Positions 1 to 5,111 of a stretch of DNA of 7,606 nt are shown one piece after another; positions within the stretch are counted from its first letter, which is position 1, and each line of letters starts with the position of its first letter. The translations under genes were made by a program, and so were the position numbers. Under the pieces are notes generated by a model that had not been told where the DNA came from, ran no database searches, and saw only the letters and a list, made by a program, of their open reading frames with translations. This stretch comes from CAYLMM01 sp964646035. Lineage in GTDB: Bacteria > Krumholzibacteriota > Krumholzibacteriia > LZORAL124-64-63. Location of the stretch: contig CAZYDJ010000123.1 of the NCBI GenBank assembly GCA_964646035.1, positions 1 to 7,606 of the forward strand. Reading direction: 5' to 3'.

Positions 1-1
1 T

Positions 2-499
2 GATCCCATCCAGCTCAGTGAAGCAGAGATTGAGGGACGGCGCCAGGTTTGGGAGCTCCGCAGCCCGTTGGCTGCGGCGATGGCGGTCGATCGCCTCGGA
101 AAGTATGGAGTCGATATCGTTTCGGCCGGCCTCTACGCTTGCGCGGGGGCGCCGGCTTCGGCCGGTTCCGCGGCCGCGGCCGCGGCCAGAGGTCTCGACC
201 TGAGCGCACACGTTTCCCGCCCCCTGGACTTCGACGCCCTGGTCGGGATCGACTGGGTCATCGGCATGACTGCTGATCAGGTGTCCACGTTCCGCGGGTG
301 GTACCCGGACTTCAAGGGCCGGGTGGGGCTGATGGGATTGCCCGGGATCGATCTTTCCCGTACCGGCGATCCGTGGCGGGGGGAAGATGTTCCCGATCCT
401 TTCGCGGGAACCGAATCCGCCTACGCGGCCATGGCCGTGCAGATCGAGCGACTGCTGGATTCATGGAAACCGTGCTTCACCGCGGGAGGAAAGAATTGA
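2..499 (+). CDS. LMW protein tyrosine phosphatase-like protein (5' partial, degenerate P-loop)
   Basis: The frame is open from the window edge to TGA at 497-499, giving 165 residues with the start outside the window. The family is recognised from VSAG (window residues 38-41), SRPLDF, the WVIGMTADQ strand, and the C-terminal DPFAG...Y block. That Asp-Pro pair is the general-acid loop of LMW phosphatases, the family that includes tyrosine phosphatases and the arginine phosphatase YwlE. LRSPLAAAMAVDRL (from base 56) aligns with the usual CRSPMAEA that follows the P-loop. The expected C-x5-R-S P-loop is not seen: the codon six before the Arg at 59 is CGC (Arg at 41-43), and the second Cys position is CTC (Leu). 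An in-frame TTG at 68 or ATG at 80 could start a shorter protein, but both lie after the P-loop. In many bacteria this gene sits next to, or is fused to, a TsaC/Sua5 gene; only the 5' flank could show that here. Family sure; activity doubtful. Confidence 0.8.
   Translation, partial: DPIQLSEAEIEGRRQVWELRSPLAAAMAVDRLGKYGVDIVSAGLYACAGAPASAGSAAAAAARGLDLSAHVSRPLDFDALVGIDWVIGMTADQVSTFRGWYPDFKGRVGLMGLPGIDLSRTGDPWRGEDVPDPFAGTESAYAAMAVQIERLLDSWKPCFTAGGKN
168..187 (+). repeat. GCGGCC hexamer tandem repeat in the LMW-PTP gene
   Basis: A CCGCGG/GCGGCC unit of six bases repeats a little over three times without error. It encodes most of an alanine run between the SAG strand and the SRPL motif of the phosphatase-like protein. 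The unit is palindromic and two codons long, so slippage would change alanine number without shifting the frame. It may simply be a high-GC alanine tract. Confidence 0.6.
484..490 (+). promoter_or_regulatory. Ribosome binding site of rpiB
   Basis: GGGAGGA lies five bases before the TTG at 496 and inside the last codons of the upstream phosphatase-like gene. It decides in favour of a TTG start for rpiB, because the frame also stays open upstream without any homologous protein. Confidence 0.7.
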
Positions 500-936
500 A
501 GATCGCAATCGGGTCCGACCATCGTGGCGCGGCGCTGAAAAGACATCTGATCGGGATCCTGTCCGGCGCCGGACACGAGATGATCGATTGCGGCGGGACC
601 GGAGATGATCGGGTCGATTATCCCGACCCCGCCTTCGCTGTCGGCCGGCTGGTGGCTGCCGGGGACTGCGAGCGCGGCATCCTGATCTGCGGCTCCGGAA
701 TCGGGGTCAGCATCGCCGCCAACAAGGTGCGCGGCGTGCGCGCAGCCCTCTGCTGGAACGCGGAAATGGCTGAGACCACCCGCCGCCACAACGATTCCAA
801 CGTCCTCTGCCTGAGCGGGGACGCCACAGGCCTCCACCTGGCGGGCGAGATGGCTCGCCGCTGGCTGGCGACCGATTTCGAGGGCGGTCGACACGCCGAC
901 CGCGTCAACAAGATCGTGGCCTACGAAGAGTCCTGA
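496..936 (+). CDS. rpiB: Ribose-5-phosphate isomerase B
   Basis: RpiB interconverts ribose 5-phosphate and ribulose 5-phosphate in the cytosolic pentose phosphate pathway. The protein has 146 residues, close to the family size of about 149. GSDHRGAALK is at residues 6-15 and the DYPDPA phosphate/substrate segment at 41-46. The active-site loop ICGSGIGVSIAANK (64-77) holds the catalytic cysteine C65, and RRHNDSNVL (96-104) holds H98 and N99, the expected ring-opening residues. These support RpiB, though the related LacA/LacB galactose isomerases share the fold. The start is taken as TTG: family similarity begins at KIAIGSDH immediately after it, GGGAGGA precedes it, and the TTG overlaps the upstream stop as TTGA. 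This suggests translational coupling. The longer open frame back to 298 overlaps the phosphatase-like gene and is not homologous. Confidence 0.93.
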   Translation: MKIAIGSDHRGAALKRHLIGILSGAGHEMIDCGGTGDDRVDYPDPAFAVGRLVAAGDCERGILICGSGIGVSIAANKVRGVRAALCWNAEMAETTRRHNDSNVLCLSGDATGLHLAGEMARRWLATDFEGGRHADRVNKIVAYEES

Positions 937-945
937 GCGCGCCGG

Positions 946-959
946 GCCGCCTTGGCGGC
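946..959 (+). other. Short GC hairpin between rpiB and glyA
   Basis: GCCGCC, two bases, then GGCGGC form a perfect inverted repeat in the 43-base gap. Sterically the loop would be four bases (CTTG closed by five pairs). No T run follows, so it is not a standard intrinsic terminator. It ends seven bases before the glyA ribosome binding site, so it could affect mRNA stability or initiation. Confidence 0.4.
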
Positions 960-979
960 TGCGGCTGGGGAGAATTGAA

Positions 980-2224
980 ATGATCGAGAATCTGCTTCAT
1001 ACCGATCCGGAAATCGCTGCTGTCGTCAAGGCTGAGCTGGGCCGCCAGCGGGACCAACTCGAGATGATCGCCAGCGAGAACTTCACCAGCCTGGCGGTGA
1101 TGGAAGCCATGGGCAGCGTCCTGACCAACAAGTACGCCGAGGGATATCCCGCCAAGCGCTATTACGGCGGCTGCGAGTACGTCGATACCGCCGAGAACCT
1201 GGCCCGTGACCGCGTCTGCGCTCTCTTCGGAGCCGACCACGCCAACGTCCAGCCCCATTCGGGTTCGACGGCCAACATGATCGCCTACCTGGCGTTCCTT
1301 TCGCCCGGCGACAAGATCCTGGGGCTTTCCCTGTCCCACGGCGGCCATCTGACCCACGGCCATCCGGTGAACTTCTCCGGGCTGCTCTTCGACGCGATCC
1401 ACTACGAGGTCAGCCCCGAAACCGAGATGATCGACTATGACGCCCTGCGCGACCAGGCCAAGCGCGAGAAGCCGAAGGTGATCGTGGGTGGAGCCAGCGC
1501 CTACCCTCGTTTCTGGGATTTCGAGGCCTTGCGCTCGATCGCAGCAGAGGTCGGCGCGATCCTGATCTTCGACATGGCCCATGTGGCGGGTCTGATCGCC
1601 GGCGGCGTCCATCCCAATCCGGTGCCGTTCTGCGACGTGGTCACCTCGACCACCCACAAGACCTTGCGCGGTCCCCGCGGCGGCATCGTCCTCTGCAAGG
1701 AGGAGCACGCCCAGGCCATCGACAAGCTGAACTTCCCCGGCGTCCAGGGCGGCCCGCTGATGCACGTCATCGCCGCCAAGGCCGTCTGCTTCCGCGAAGC
1801 GGCCAAGCCGGAATTCAAGGATTGGGCGGCCCGCACAGTGGCCAACGCCAAGACCCTGGGCGAGCGTCTGCTGGAGCATGGATTCCATCTGGTCAGCGGC
1901 GGCACCGACAACCATCTGCTGCTGGTGAACCTGACCAACAAGGAGATCTCGGGCAAGAAGATGGAACGGCTGCTGGGCGAGGTGGGCATCACCGTCAACA
2001 AGAACACGGTGCCCTTCGACACCAGGAAGCCCTTCATCACCAGCGGCATCAGGATCGGCACGCCGGCCCTGACTACCCGCGGCATGGGCCAGGCCGAGAT
2101 GGAGAAGATCGGCGACATCATTTCCGCTACCTGCGACGCCGGAGACGACGAGGATGCGCGCCGCAGGCTGCGCGGGGAGGTCGACGCTATCTGCGCGGCG
2201 TTCCCGCTCTACCCGGAGCTCTAG
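980..2224 (+). CDS. glyA: Serine hydroxymethyltransferase
   Basis: GlyA is a PLP enzyme that converts serine and tetrahydrofolate to glycine and 5,10-methylene-tetrahydrofolate, the main cellular source of one-carbon units for purine, thymidylate and methionine synthesis. The 414 residues match the family (E. coli 417). Visible landmarks are LEMIASENFTS (27-37), NKYAEGYPAKRYYGGCEYVD (50-69), the substrate loop LSHGGHLTHG (118-127), the PLP-contacting DMAHVAG (198-204; D198, H201), and VTSTTHKTLRGPRGG (221-235), where K227 is the PLP Schiff-base lysine. The C-terminal TSGIRIGTPALTTRGM block is intact. ATG at 980 is preceded by GGGGAGA at 967-973. The gene follows rpiB by 43 bases and precedes nrdR by 15, consistent with an operon. 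Nothing is missing or odd. Confidence 0.98.
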   Translation: MIENLLHTDPEIAAVVKAELGRQRDQLEMIASENFTSLAVMEAMGSVLTNKYAEGYPAKRYYGGCEYVDTAENLARDRVCALFGADHANVQPHSGSTANMIAYLAFLSPGDKILGLSLSHGGHLTHGHPVNFSGLLFDAIHYEVSPETEMIDYDALRDQAKREKPKVIVGGASAYPRFWDFEALRSIAAEVGAILIFDMAHVAGLIAGGVHPNPVPFCDVVTSTTHKTLRGPRGGIVLCKEEHAQAIDKLNFPGVQGGPLMHVIAAKAVCFREAAKPEFKDWAARTVANAKTLGERLLEHGFHLVSGGTDNHLLLVNLTNKEISGKKMERLLGEVGITVNKNTVPFDTRKPFITSGIRIGTPALTTRGMGQAEMEKIGDIISATCDAGDDEDARRRLRGEVDAICAAFPLYPEL

Positions 2225-2239
2225 CCCGCAGGTGAGGCC

Positions 2240-2707
2240 ATGAAGTGTCCCCGCTGCGCCGTGGACAACGACAAGGTGATCGACAGCCGCACGGTGCGTG
2301 AAGGGCTGGCCGTTCGTCGCAGGCGCGAGTGCCTGGATTGCGGCGAGCGCTTCACGACCTACGAGTCGATCGAGACCAAGCCGGTGCTCGTGGTCAAACG
2401 CGACGGGCGCCGGATCGAGTACGACCGCGCCAAGGTGGTGCGCGGCATCACCCGCGCCTGCGAGAAACGCCCGGTTTCCAGCGACCAGATCGAATCGGTC
2501 GCGGACGCGGTCGAGCATGATCTGGCCACGAGCATGGTGACCGAATCACCGTCCCAGACCATCGGTGAACTGGTGATGCATCATCTGCGGATGGTGGACG
2601 AGGTGGCCTACGTCCGCTTCGCTTCGGTCTACCGATCTTTCCGCGACGTCGACGAGTTCATGCAGGAACTGCGGGCGCTGCTCGACGGCAGGGAGGGAGG
2701 CCGGTGA
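2240..2707 (+). CDS. nrdR: Transcriptional repressor NrdR
   Basis: NrdR is a nucleotide-sensing repressor of ribonucleotide reductase genes, which it binds at paired NrdR boxes. The 155 residues match the usual 150-160. The N-terminal zinc ribbon has CPRC (C3, C6) and CLDCGERFTTYE (C31, C34), with a basic RRRRE segment between the two pairs for DNA contact. The ATP-cone follows from about residue 49, starting VLVVKRDGRRIEYDRAKVV and continuing through EKRPVS to VAYVRFASVYRSF (about 121-133). ATG at 2240 is preceded by the purine-rich AGGTGAGG (2230-2237). No ribonucleotide reductase gene and no recognisable NrdR-box pair lies in the window, so its targets are elsewhere. Its place behind glyA fits a shared role in nucleotide supply, since methylene-THF feeds dTMP synthesis. 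The stop overlaps the tatC GTG as GTGA. Confidence 0.96.
   Translation: MKCPRCAVDNDKVIDSRTVREGLAVRRRRECLDCGERFTTYESIETKPVLVVKRDGRRIEYDRAKVVRGITRACEKRPVSSDQIESVADAVEHDLATSMVTESPSQTIGELVMHHLRMVDEVAYVRFASVYRSFRDVDEFMQELRALLDGREGGR
2691..2700 (+). promoter_or_regulatory. Ribosome binding site of tatC
   Basis: GGGAGGGAGG at the very end of nrdR ends three bases before the GTG at 2704. The later candidate ATG at 2791 has no comparable site, so this favours the longer TatC with a 29-residue N-terminal extension. Confidence 0.65.
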
Positions 2708-3513
2708 GCGGTCATCAGCCCCGATCCCCTGATCAGGAATCGACCCGGCCGGAAGCATCCGGGCGCGAAGATGGGATCCTCGGCGGGCAGATGTCGCTGC
2801 TCGATCATCTGGCCGAGCTGCGGACGGTGCTGTTCACGACTCTCGCGGTCGCCCTGGTCTCCTCGATCGTCTGCTGGTTCTTCTCCAAGCCCCTGCTGGA
2901 GATCCTGATCCGGCCCATGACCGCTTCGGGGCAGGCGCTCTATTTCCACCAGCCGGTCGAGGCTTTCCTCACCCGGATGAAGCTGTCGTTCGTCTGCGGG
3001 ATCTTCGTGGTGTTGCCCTACCTGCTCTACCGGATCTACGCCTTCATCAATCCGGGGCTCTATTCCCGCGAACGCAGGGTCGTGGCGCCGCTGCTGACGG
3101 CCTCGGTGCTGCTCTTCTATCTCGGGGTGGGATTCGCCTATATCGTGCTGATCCCCCAAGTGGTCGGTTTTCTGCTCTCTTTCGCCACCGAATCGATGCA
3201 TCCGCTGATCGGGATCGGCCCGTATTTCGCTTTCGTGGCGCGTTTGTGTCTGGCCTTCGGCGTGGTCTTCCAACTGCCGCTGGTGGTTCTGCTGCTCAGC
3301 GTCGCGGGACTGGTCAATCCCCGCCTGCTGCTCAAGGGTTGGCGGTACGCCCTGCTGATAATCGTTATCTGTTCGGCGATTCTGACGCCACCCGACGCCA
3401 TCTCGCAACTGCTGATGGCGGGGCCGGTAAGTCTGTTGTACATCTGCTCTGTGCTGATCGCCATGATCGTCACCCGGCGGCAGCGACGGCAAAAGGAGAG
3501 AGATGAAGATTGA
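2704..3513 (+). CDS. tatC: Sec-independent (twin-arginine) protein translocase subunit TatC
   Basis: TatC is the polytopic inner-membrane subunit that recognises twin-arginine signal peptides and, with TatA/TatB, exports folded proteins. The protein has 269 residues (E. coli about 258). Family landmarks are DHLAELR (34-40; E38), FLTRMKLSF (88-96), INPGLYSRERR (115-125; E123) and ILTPPDAISQ (226-235; D231). About six membrane segments are visible near 42-60, 94-115, 127-155, 178-200, 213-227 and 235-256, ending in a basic RRQRRQKER tail. In FGVVFQLP, Q190 sits where E. coli has the intramembrane Glu170. GTG at 2704 is chosen for its strong ribosome binding site and GTGA overlap with nrdR; ATG at 2791 would begin right at the conserved block (240 residues). 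The extension is hydrophilic and not conserved in the family. No tatA or tatB gene is in the window. Confidence 0.94.
   Translation: MSGHQPRSPDQESTRPEASGREDGILGGQMSLLDHLAELRTVLFTTLAVALVSSIVCWFFSKPLLEILIRPMTASGQALYFHQPVEAFLTRMKLSFVCGIFVVLPYLLYRIYAFINPGLYSRERRVVAPLLTASVLLFYLGVGFAYIVLIPQVVGFLLSFATESMHPLIGIGPYFAFVARLCLAFGVVFQLPLVVLLLSVAGLVNPRLLLKGWRYALLIIVICSAILTPPDAISQLLMAGPVSLLYICSVLIAMIVTRRQRRQKERDED
3493..3498 (+). promoter_or_regulatory. Ribosome binding site before a 24-codon small ORF
   Basis: AAGGAG within the 3' end of tatC lies four bases before an ATG at 3503. It is one of the best Shine-Dalgarno matches in the window, yet no large ORF starts there; only the small ORF 3503-3577 does. 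Confidence 0.45.
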
Positions 3514-3577
3514 CATGCGGCAGGCGTCAAGACAACTTCAATGCCCGTCCACAGCCCTTTGGCCAGGAAAGGCATAA
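3503..3577 (+). CDS. Putative 24-residue small ORF bridging tatC and the prenyl synthase gene
   Basis: ATG at 3503 opens a 24-codon frame that ends with TAA at 3575-3577. It begins MKIDMRQASRQL and ends ALWPGKA; the peptide is basic, with one Cys and one Trp, and has no membrane segment or motif I recognise. It overlaps the last 11 bases of tatC in another frame, and its stop shares its last A with the ATG of the prenyl synthase gene (TAATG). The AAGGAG at 3493-3498 is well placed. It could be a leader or coupling peptide that carries ribosomes from tatC to the next gene, or a chance ORF. Function unknown. A second in-frame ATG is at 3515. Confidence 0.35.
   Translation: MKIDMRQASRQLQCPSTALWPGKA
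3565..3572 (+). promoter_or_regulatory. Ribosome binding site of the prenyl synthase gene
   Basis: AGGAAAGG lies four bases before ATG 3577, while the earlier in-frame ATG at 3541 has only a CAACTTC-type sequence in front. It supports the shorter 336-residue protein. Confidence 0.6.
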
Positions 3578-4587
3578 TGGCCCTTTTCGATCGCGAACGG
3601 ATCAAACTGCAGGCGTTGCAGCAAGTAATCGGTCCCGAGTTGAAGCAGTTCGACTTGGTCTACAACTCCCTGCTCGCAGGGGAGACGCCGCTGATCAGCG
3701 AGATCTGCGATCATATCCGCAACGGAGCCGGGAAGCGTTTCCGGCCCACCCTGTTGCTGCTGGCGGCCAAGCACGACGGCGGCGTGGATCCGAACGCCGT
3801 TACCGCCGCCGCCTGCGTGGAACTGATCCACACCGCGACCCTGCTGCACGACGATGTCATAGACGAGTCCGACATCCGGCGCGGCCTGCCGTCGATCAAC
3901 AGCGGCTGGGGCGAGACTGCAGCCCTGATAATGGGCGACTATCTTTATGGCAAGGCTTTGGACACCCTGGGCGCGGCCGAACTGCACGGGGCGGTCCGCC
4001 GGCTGGCCCGGTCCACCCTGCTGATGAGCCAGGCCGAGATGATGCAGCTCGAGACGCGTTACGATCTCGAGATCACCCGCGACGTCTGCGAACGGATCAT
4101 CTACTGCAAGACGGCCTCGCTGATCGAGTCCGCCTGCGCGATCGGCGCGGAATTCAATCCGGGCCTGGAAGACAAGGTGGAGATGTTCGCCGGATTCGGG
4201 AGCAAGCTGGGCTTCGTCTTCCAGATCACCGACGACATCTTCGATTACCTCGGCGACGCGCGCCGTCTGGGCAAGCCGACCGGACAGGACTGGGAGGAAG
4301 GCCGGATCACCCTGCCCCTGATATCCGCCCTGGCCAAGGTCGATGCCGGAACGCGCTCCGGCTTCATGCGCGAATTCTCCGGGATCGGCGAGGATACGGC
4401 CGCCCGGCGCGAATCCTGGGCCGCGGTCAAGCAGTTCGTCCTGGACAACGGCGGCGTCGAAGAGGCGCGGGCCATGGCGCGTCGGTACGGGGACGAGGCC
4501 AAGTCCGCCCTGGAGCCGGTAGCCCGCGGCGTCCAGCGGGAGTTGTTGAATGTCGCTGTCGAGTACGTGATCAAACGCCTCAACTGA
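3577..4587 (+). CDS. Long-chain trans-polyprenyl diphosphate synthase (IspB-like)
   Basis: This cytosolic prenyltransferase adds isopentenyl diphosphate units to allylic diphosphates, probably to make the side chain of respiratory quinones. With ATG 3577 it has 336 residues. GKRFRP (52-57) binds IPP. The first aspartate-rich motif is in LLHDDVIDESDIRRG (89-103; DDVID 92-96), and the second is QITDDIFDYLGD (216-227; DDIFD 219-223). KTASLI (178-183) is also typical. The fifth residue before the first motif is Ala, within IHTATLLHDD. In this family a small residue there leaves the product pocket open, as in octaprenyl synthase IspB, whereas bulky aromatics mark short-chain enzymes. I therefore infer a C35-C50 product, but chain length cannot be read with certainty. 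The start at 3577 is preferred to 3541 for its ribosome binding site. The gene overlaps the small ORF by one base. Confidence 0.92.
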   Translation: MALFDRERIKLQALQQVIGPELKQFDLVYNSLLAGETPLISEICDHIRNGAGKRFRPTLLLLAAKHDGGVDPNAVTAAACVELIHTATLLHDDVIDESDIRRGLPSINSGWGETAALIMGDYLYGKALDTLGAAELHGAVRRLARSTLLMSQAEMMQLETRYDLEITRDVCERIIYCKTASLIESACAIGAEFNPGLEDKVEMFAGFGSKLGFVFQITDDIFDYLGDARRLGKPTGQDWEEGRITLPLISALAKVDAGTRSGFMREFSGIGEDTAARRESWAAVKQFVLDNGGVEEARAMARRYGDEAKSALEPVARGVQRELLNVAVEYVIKRLN

Positions 4588-4599
4588 AGGCATATCCGA

Positions 4600-4615
4600 C
4601 GCGGCGGAAGCCGCG
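4600..4615 (+). other. GGAA-tetraloop hairpin upstream of rsfS
   Basis: CGCGGC, GGAA, GCCGCG form a six-pair all-GC stem closed by a GNRA-type tetraloop in the 41-base gap between the prenyl synthase stop and rsfS. It ends five bases before the rsfS ribosome binding site. No T run follows, so it is not a typical terminator; a role in mRNA processing, stability or initiation control is possible. Confidence 0.5.
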
Positions 4616-4628
4616 CGAATAGAGGATA

Positions 4629-5111
4629 ATGACTGCTAAGAAAAACAACTGGTACCTGAAAGAGACCGATTCATCCTTCTTCACCGTCGAGCTTGCGGCT
4701 CACGCGATCCTGGCGCAGAAGGGGGAGAATGTCAGCGTCCTGGATCTGCGCGGCGTTTCCGACGTCACGGATTTCTTCGTCCTGGCGACGGCCAATTCCA
4801 CCGCCCAGGTGAGCGCGATCAGCAATTCGGTCCGCGATGACCTGAAGGCGGCCGGGATCGCCATGCTCCATTCCGAAGGCGGCGGCAGCCTCCAGTGGGT
4901 GCTGCTCGACTTCGCCGACATCGTCGTGCATCTGCTGCAGCCGAAGGCCCGCGAATTCTACCGGCTGGAGAACCTGTGGAGCGACGCGGCCAGGGTGGAG
5001 ATCGGCGTCGAATACTTCCAGCATGACGAGATCCGCTCCCGTCATCCCGACCTGCTGCTCTGCCGGCAGGGAATGGATAAGGCAACCCCCAGCGAACCGG
5101 ATCAGAAATGA
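4629..5111 (+). CDS. rsfS: Ribosome silencing factor RsfS
   Basis: RsfS (Iojap/DUF143 family) binds ribosomal protein uL14 on the 50S subunit, blocks joining with 30S, and dampens translation in poor growth. The core spans about residues 18-121: VLDLRGVSDVTDFFVLATANS (37-57), then EGGGSLQWVLLDFADIVVHL (83-102), REFYRLENLWSDA (108-120). These are family signatures. At 160 residues it is longer than the usual 105-120, with an N-terminal lead of about 17 residues and a C-terminal tail of about 38 that is charged and polar and carries no motif I know. ATG 4629 is preceded by AGAGGA (4621-4626), closely spaced. Often this gene sits beside nadD; here it lies between a prenyl synthase gene and argS. 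Its TGA overlaps the argS ATG as ATGA. Confidence 0.94.
   Translation: MTAKKNNWYLKETDSSFFTVELAAHAILAQKGENVSVLDLRGVSDVTDFFVLATANSTAQVSAISNSVRDDLKAAGIAMLHSEGGGSLQWVLLDFADIVVHLLQPKAREFYRLENLWSDAARVEIGVEYFQHDEIRSRHPDLLLCRQGMDKATPSEPDQK

Noticed and set aside
2..130. A frameshift hiding an intact P-loop at the start of the phosphatase-like gene
   Set aside because: I read all three forward frames over 1-70. None gives Cys-x-Gly-Asn or a Cys six residues before Arg-Ser, so a simple indel does not restore the motif.
298..495. Upstream extension of rpiB to 298
   Set aside because: The extension is out-of-frame translation of the phosphatase-like gene; RpiB similarity begins directly after TTG 496, which has a good ribosome binding site.
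946..959. Intrinsic terminator at the rpiB-glyA hairpin (and at 4600-4615)
   Set aside because: Neither stem is followed by a T tract, and the downstream genes continue in the same direction at operon spacing.
905..2518. 537-codon minus-strand open frame opposite glyA and nrdR
   Set aside because: It lies antisense to two clearly conserved genes, shows only low-complexity Asp/Gly/His/Val-rich protein, and is the usual shadow of G/C-ending codons in high-GC DNA.
2240..2707. NrdR autoregulation through NrdR boxes near nrdR
   Set aside because: The 15-base gap before nrdR and the other gaps contain no AT-rich NrdR-box pair that I can recognise.
3510..3515. Perfect TTGACA as a promoter -35 box at the end of tatC
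   Set aside because: No acceptable -10 box lies 16-18 bases downstream (only CAACTT-like sequence). The CATAAT near 3573 is far too distant and overlaps the start codon.
3541..3576. Start of the prenyl synthase at ATG 3541
   Set aside because: No Shine-Dalgarno precedes it and the extra 12 residues have no family counterpart; AGGAAAGG precedes ATG 3577.
3510..4622. 370-codon plus-strand open frame overlapping the prenyl synthase gene
   Set aside because: It is Arg/Gly/Pro-rich out-of-frame translation; the overlapping frame has full prenyl synthase motifs.
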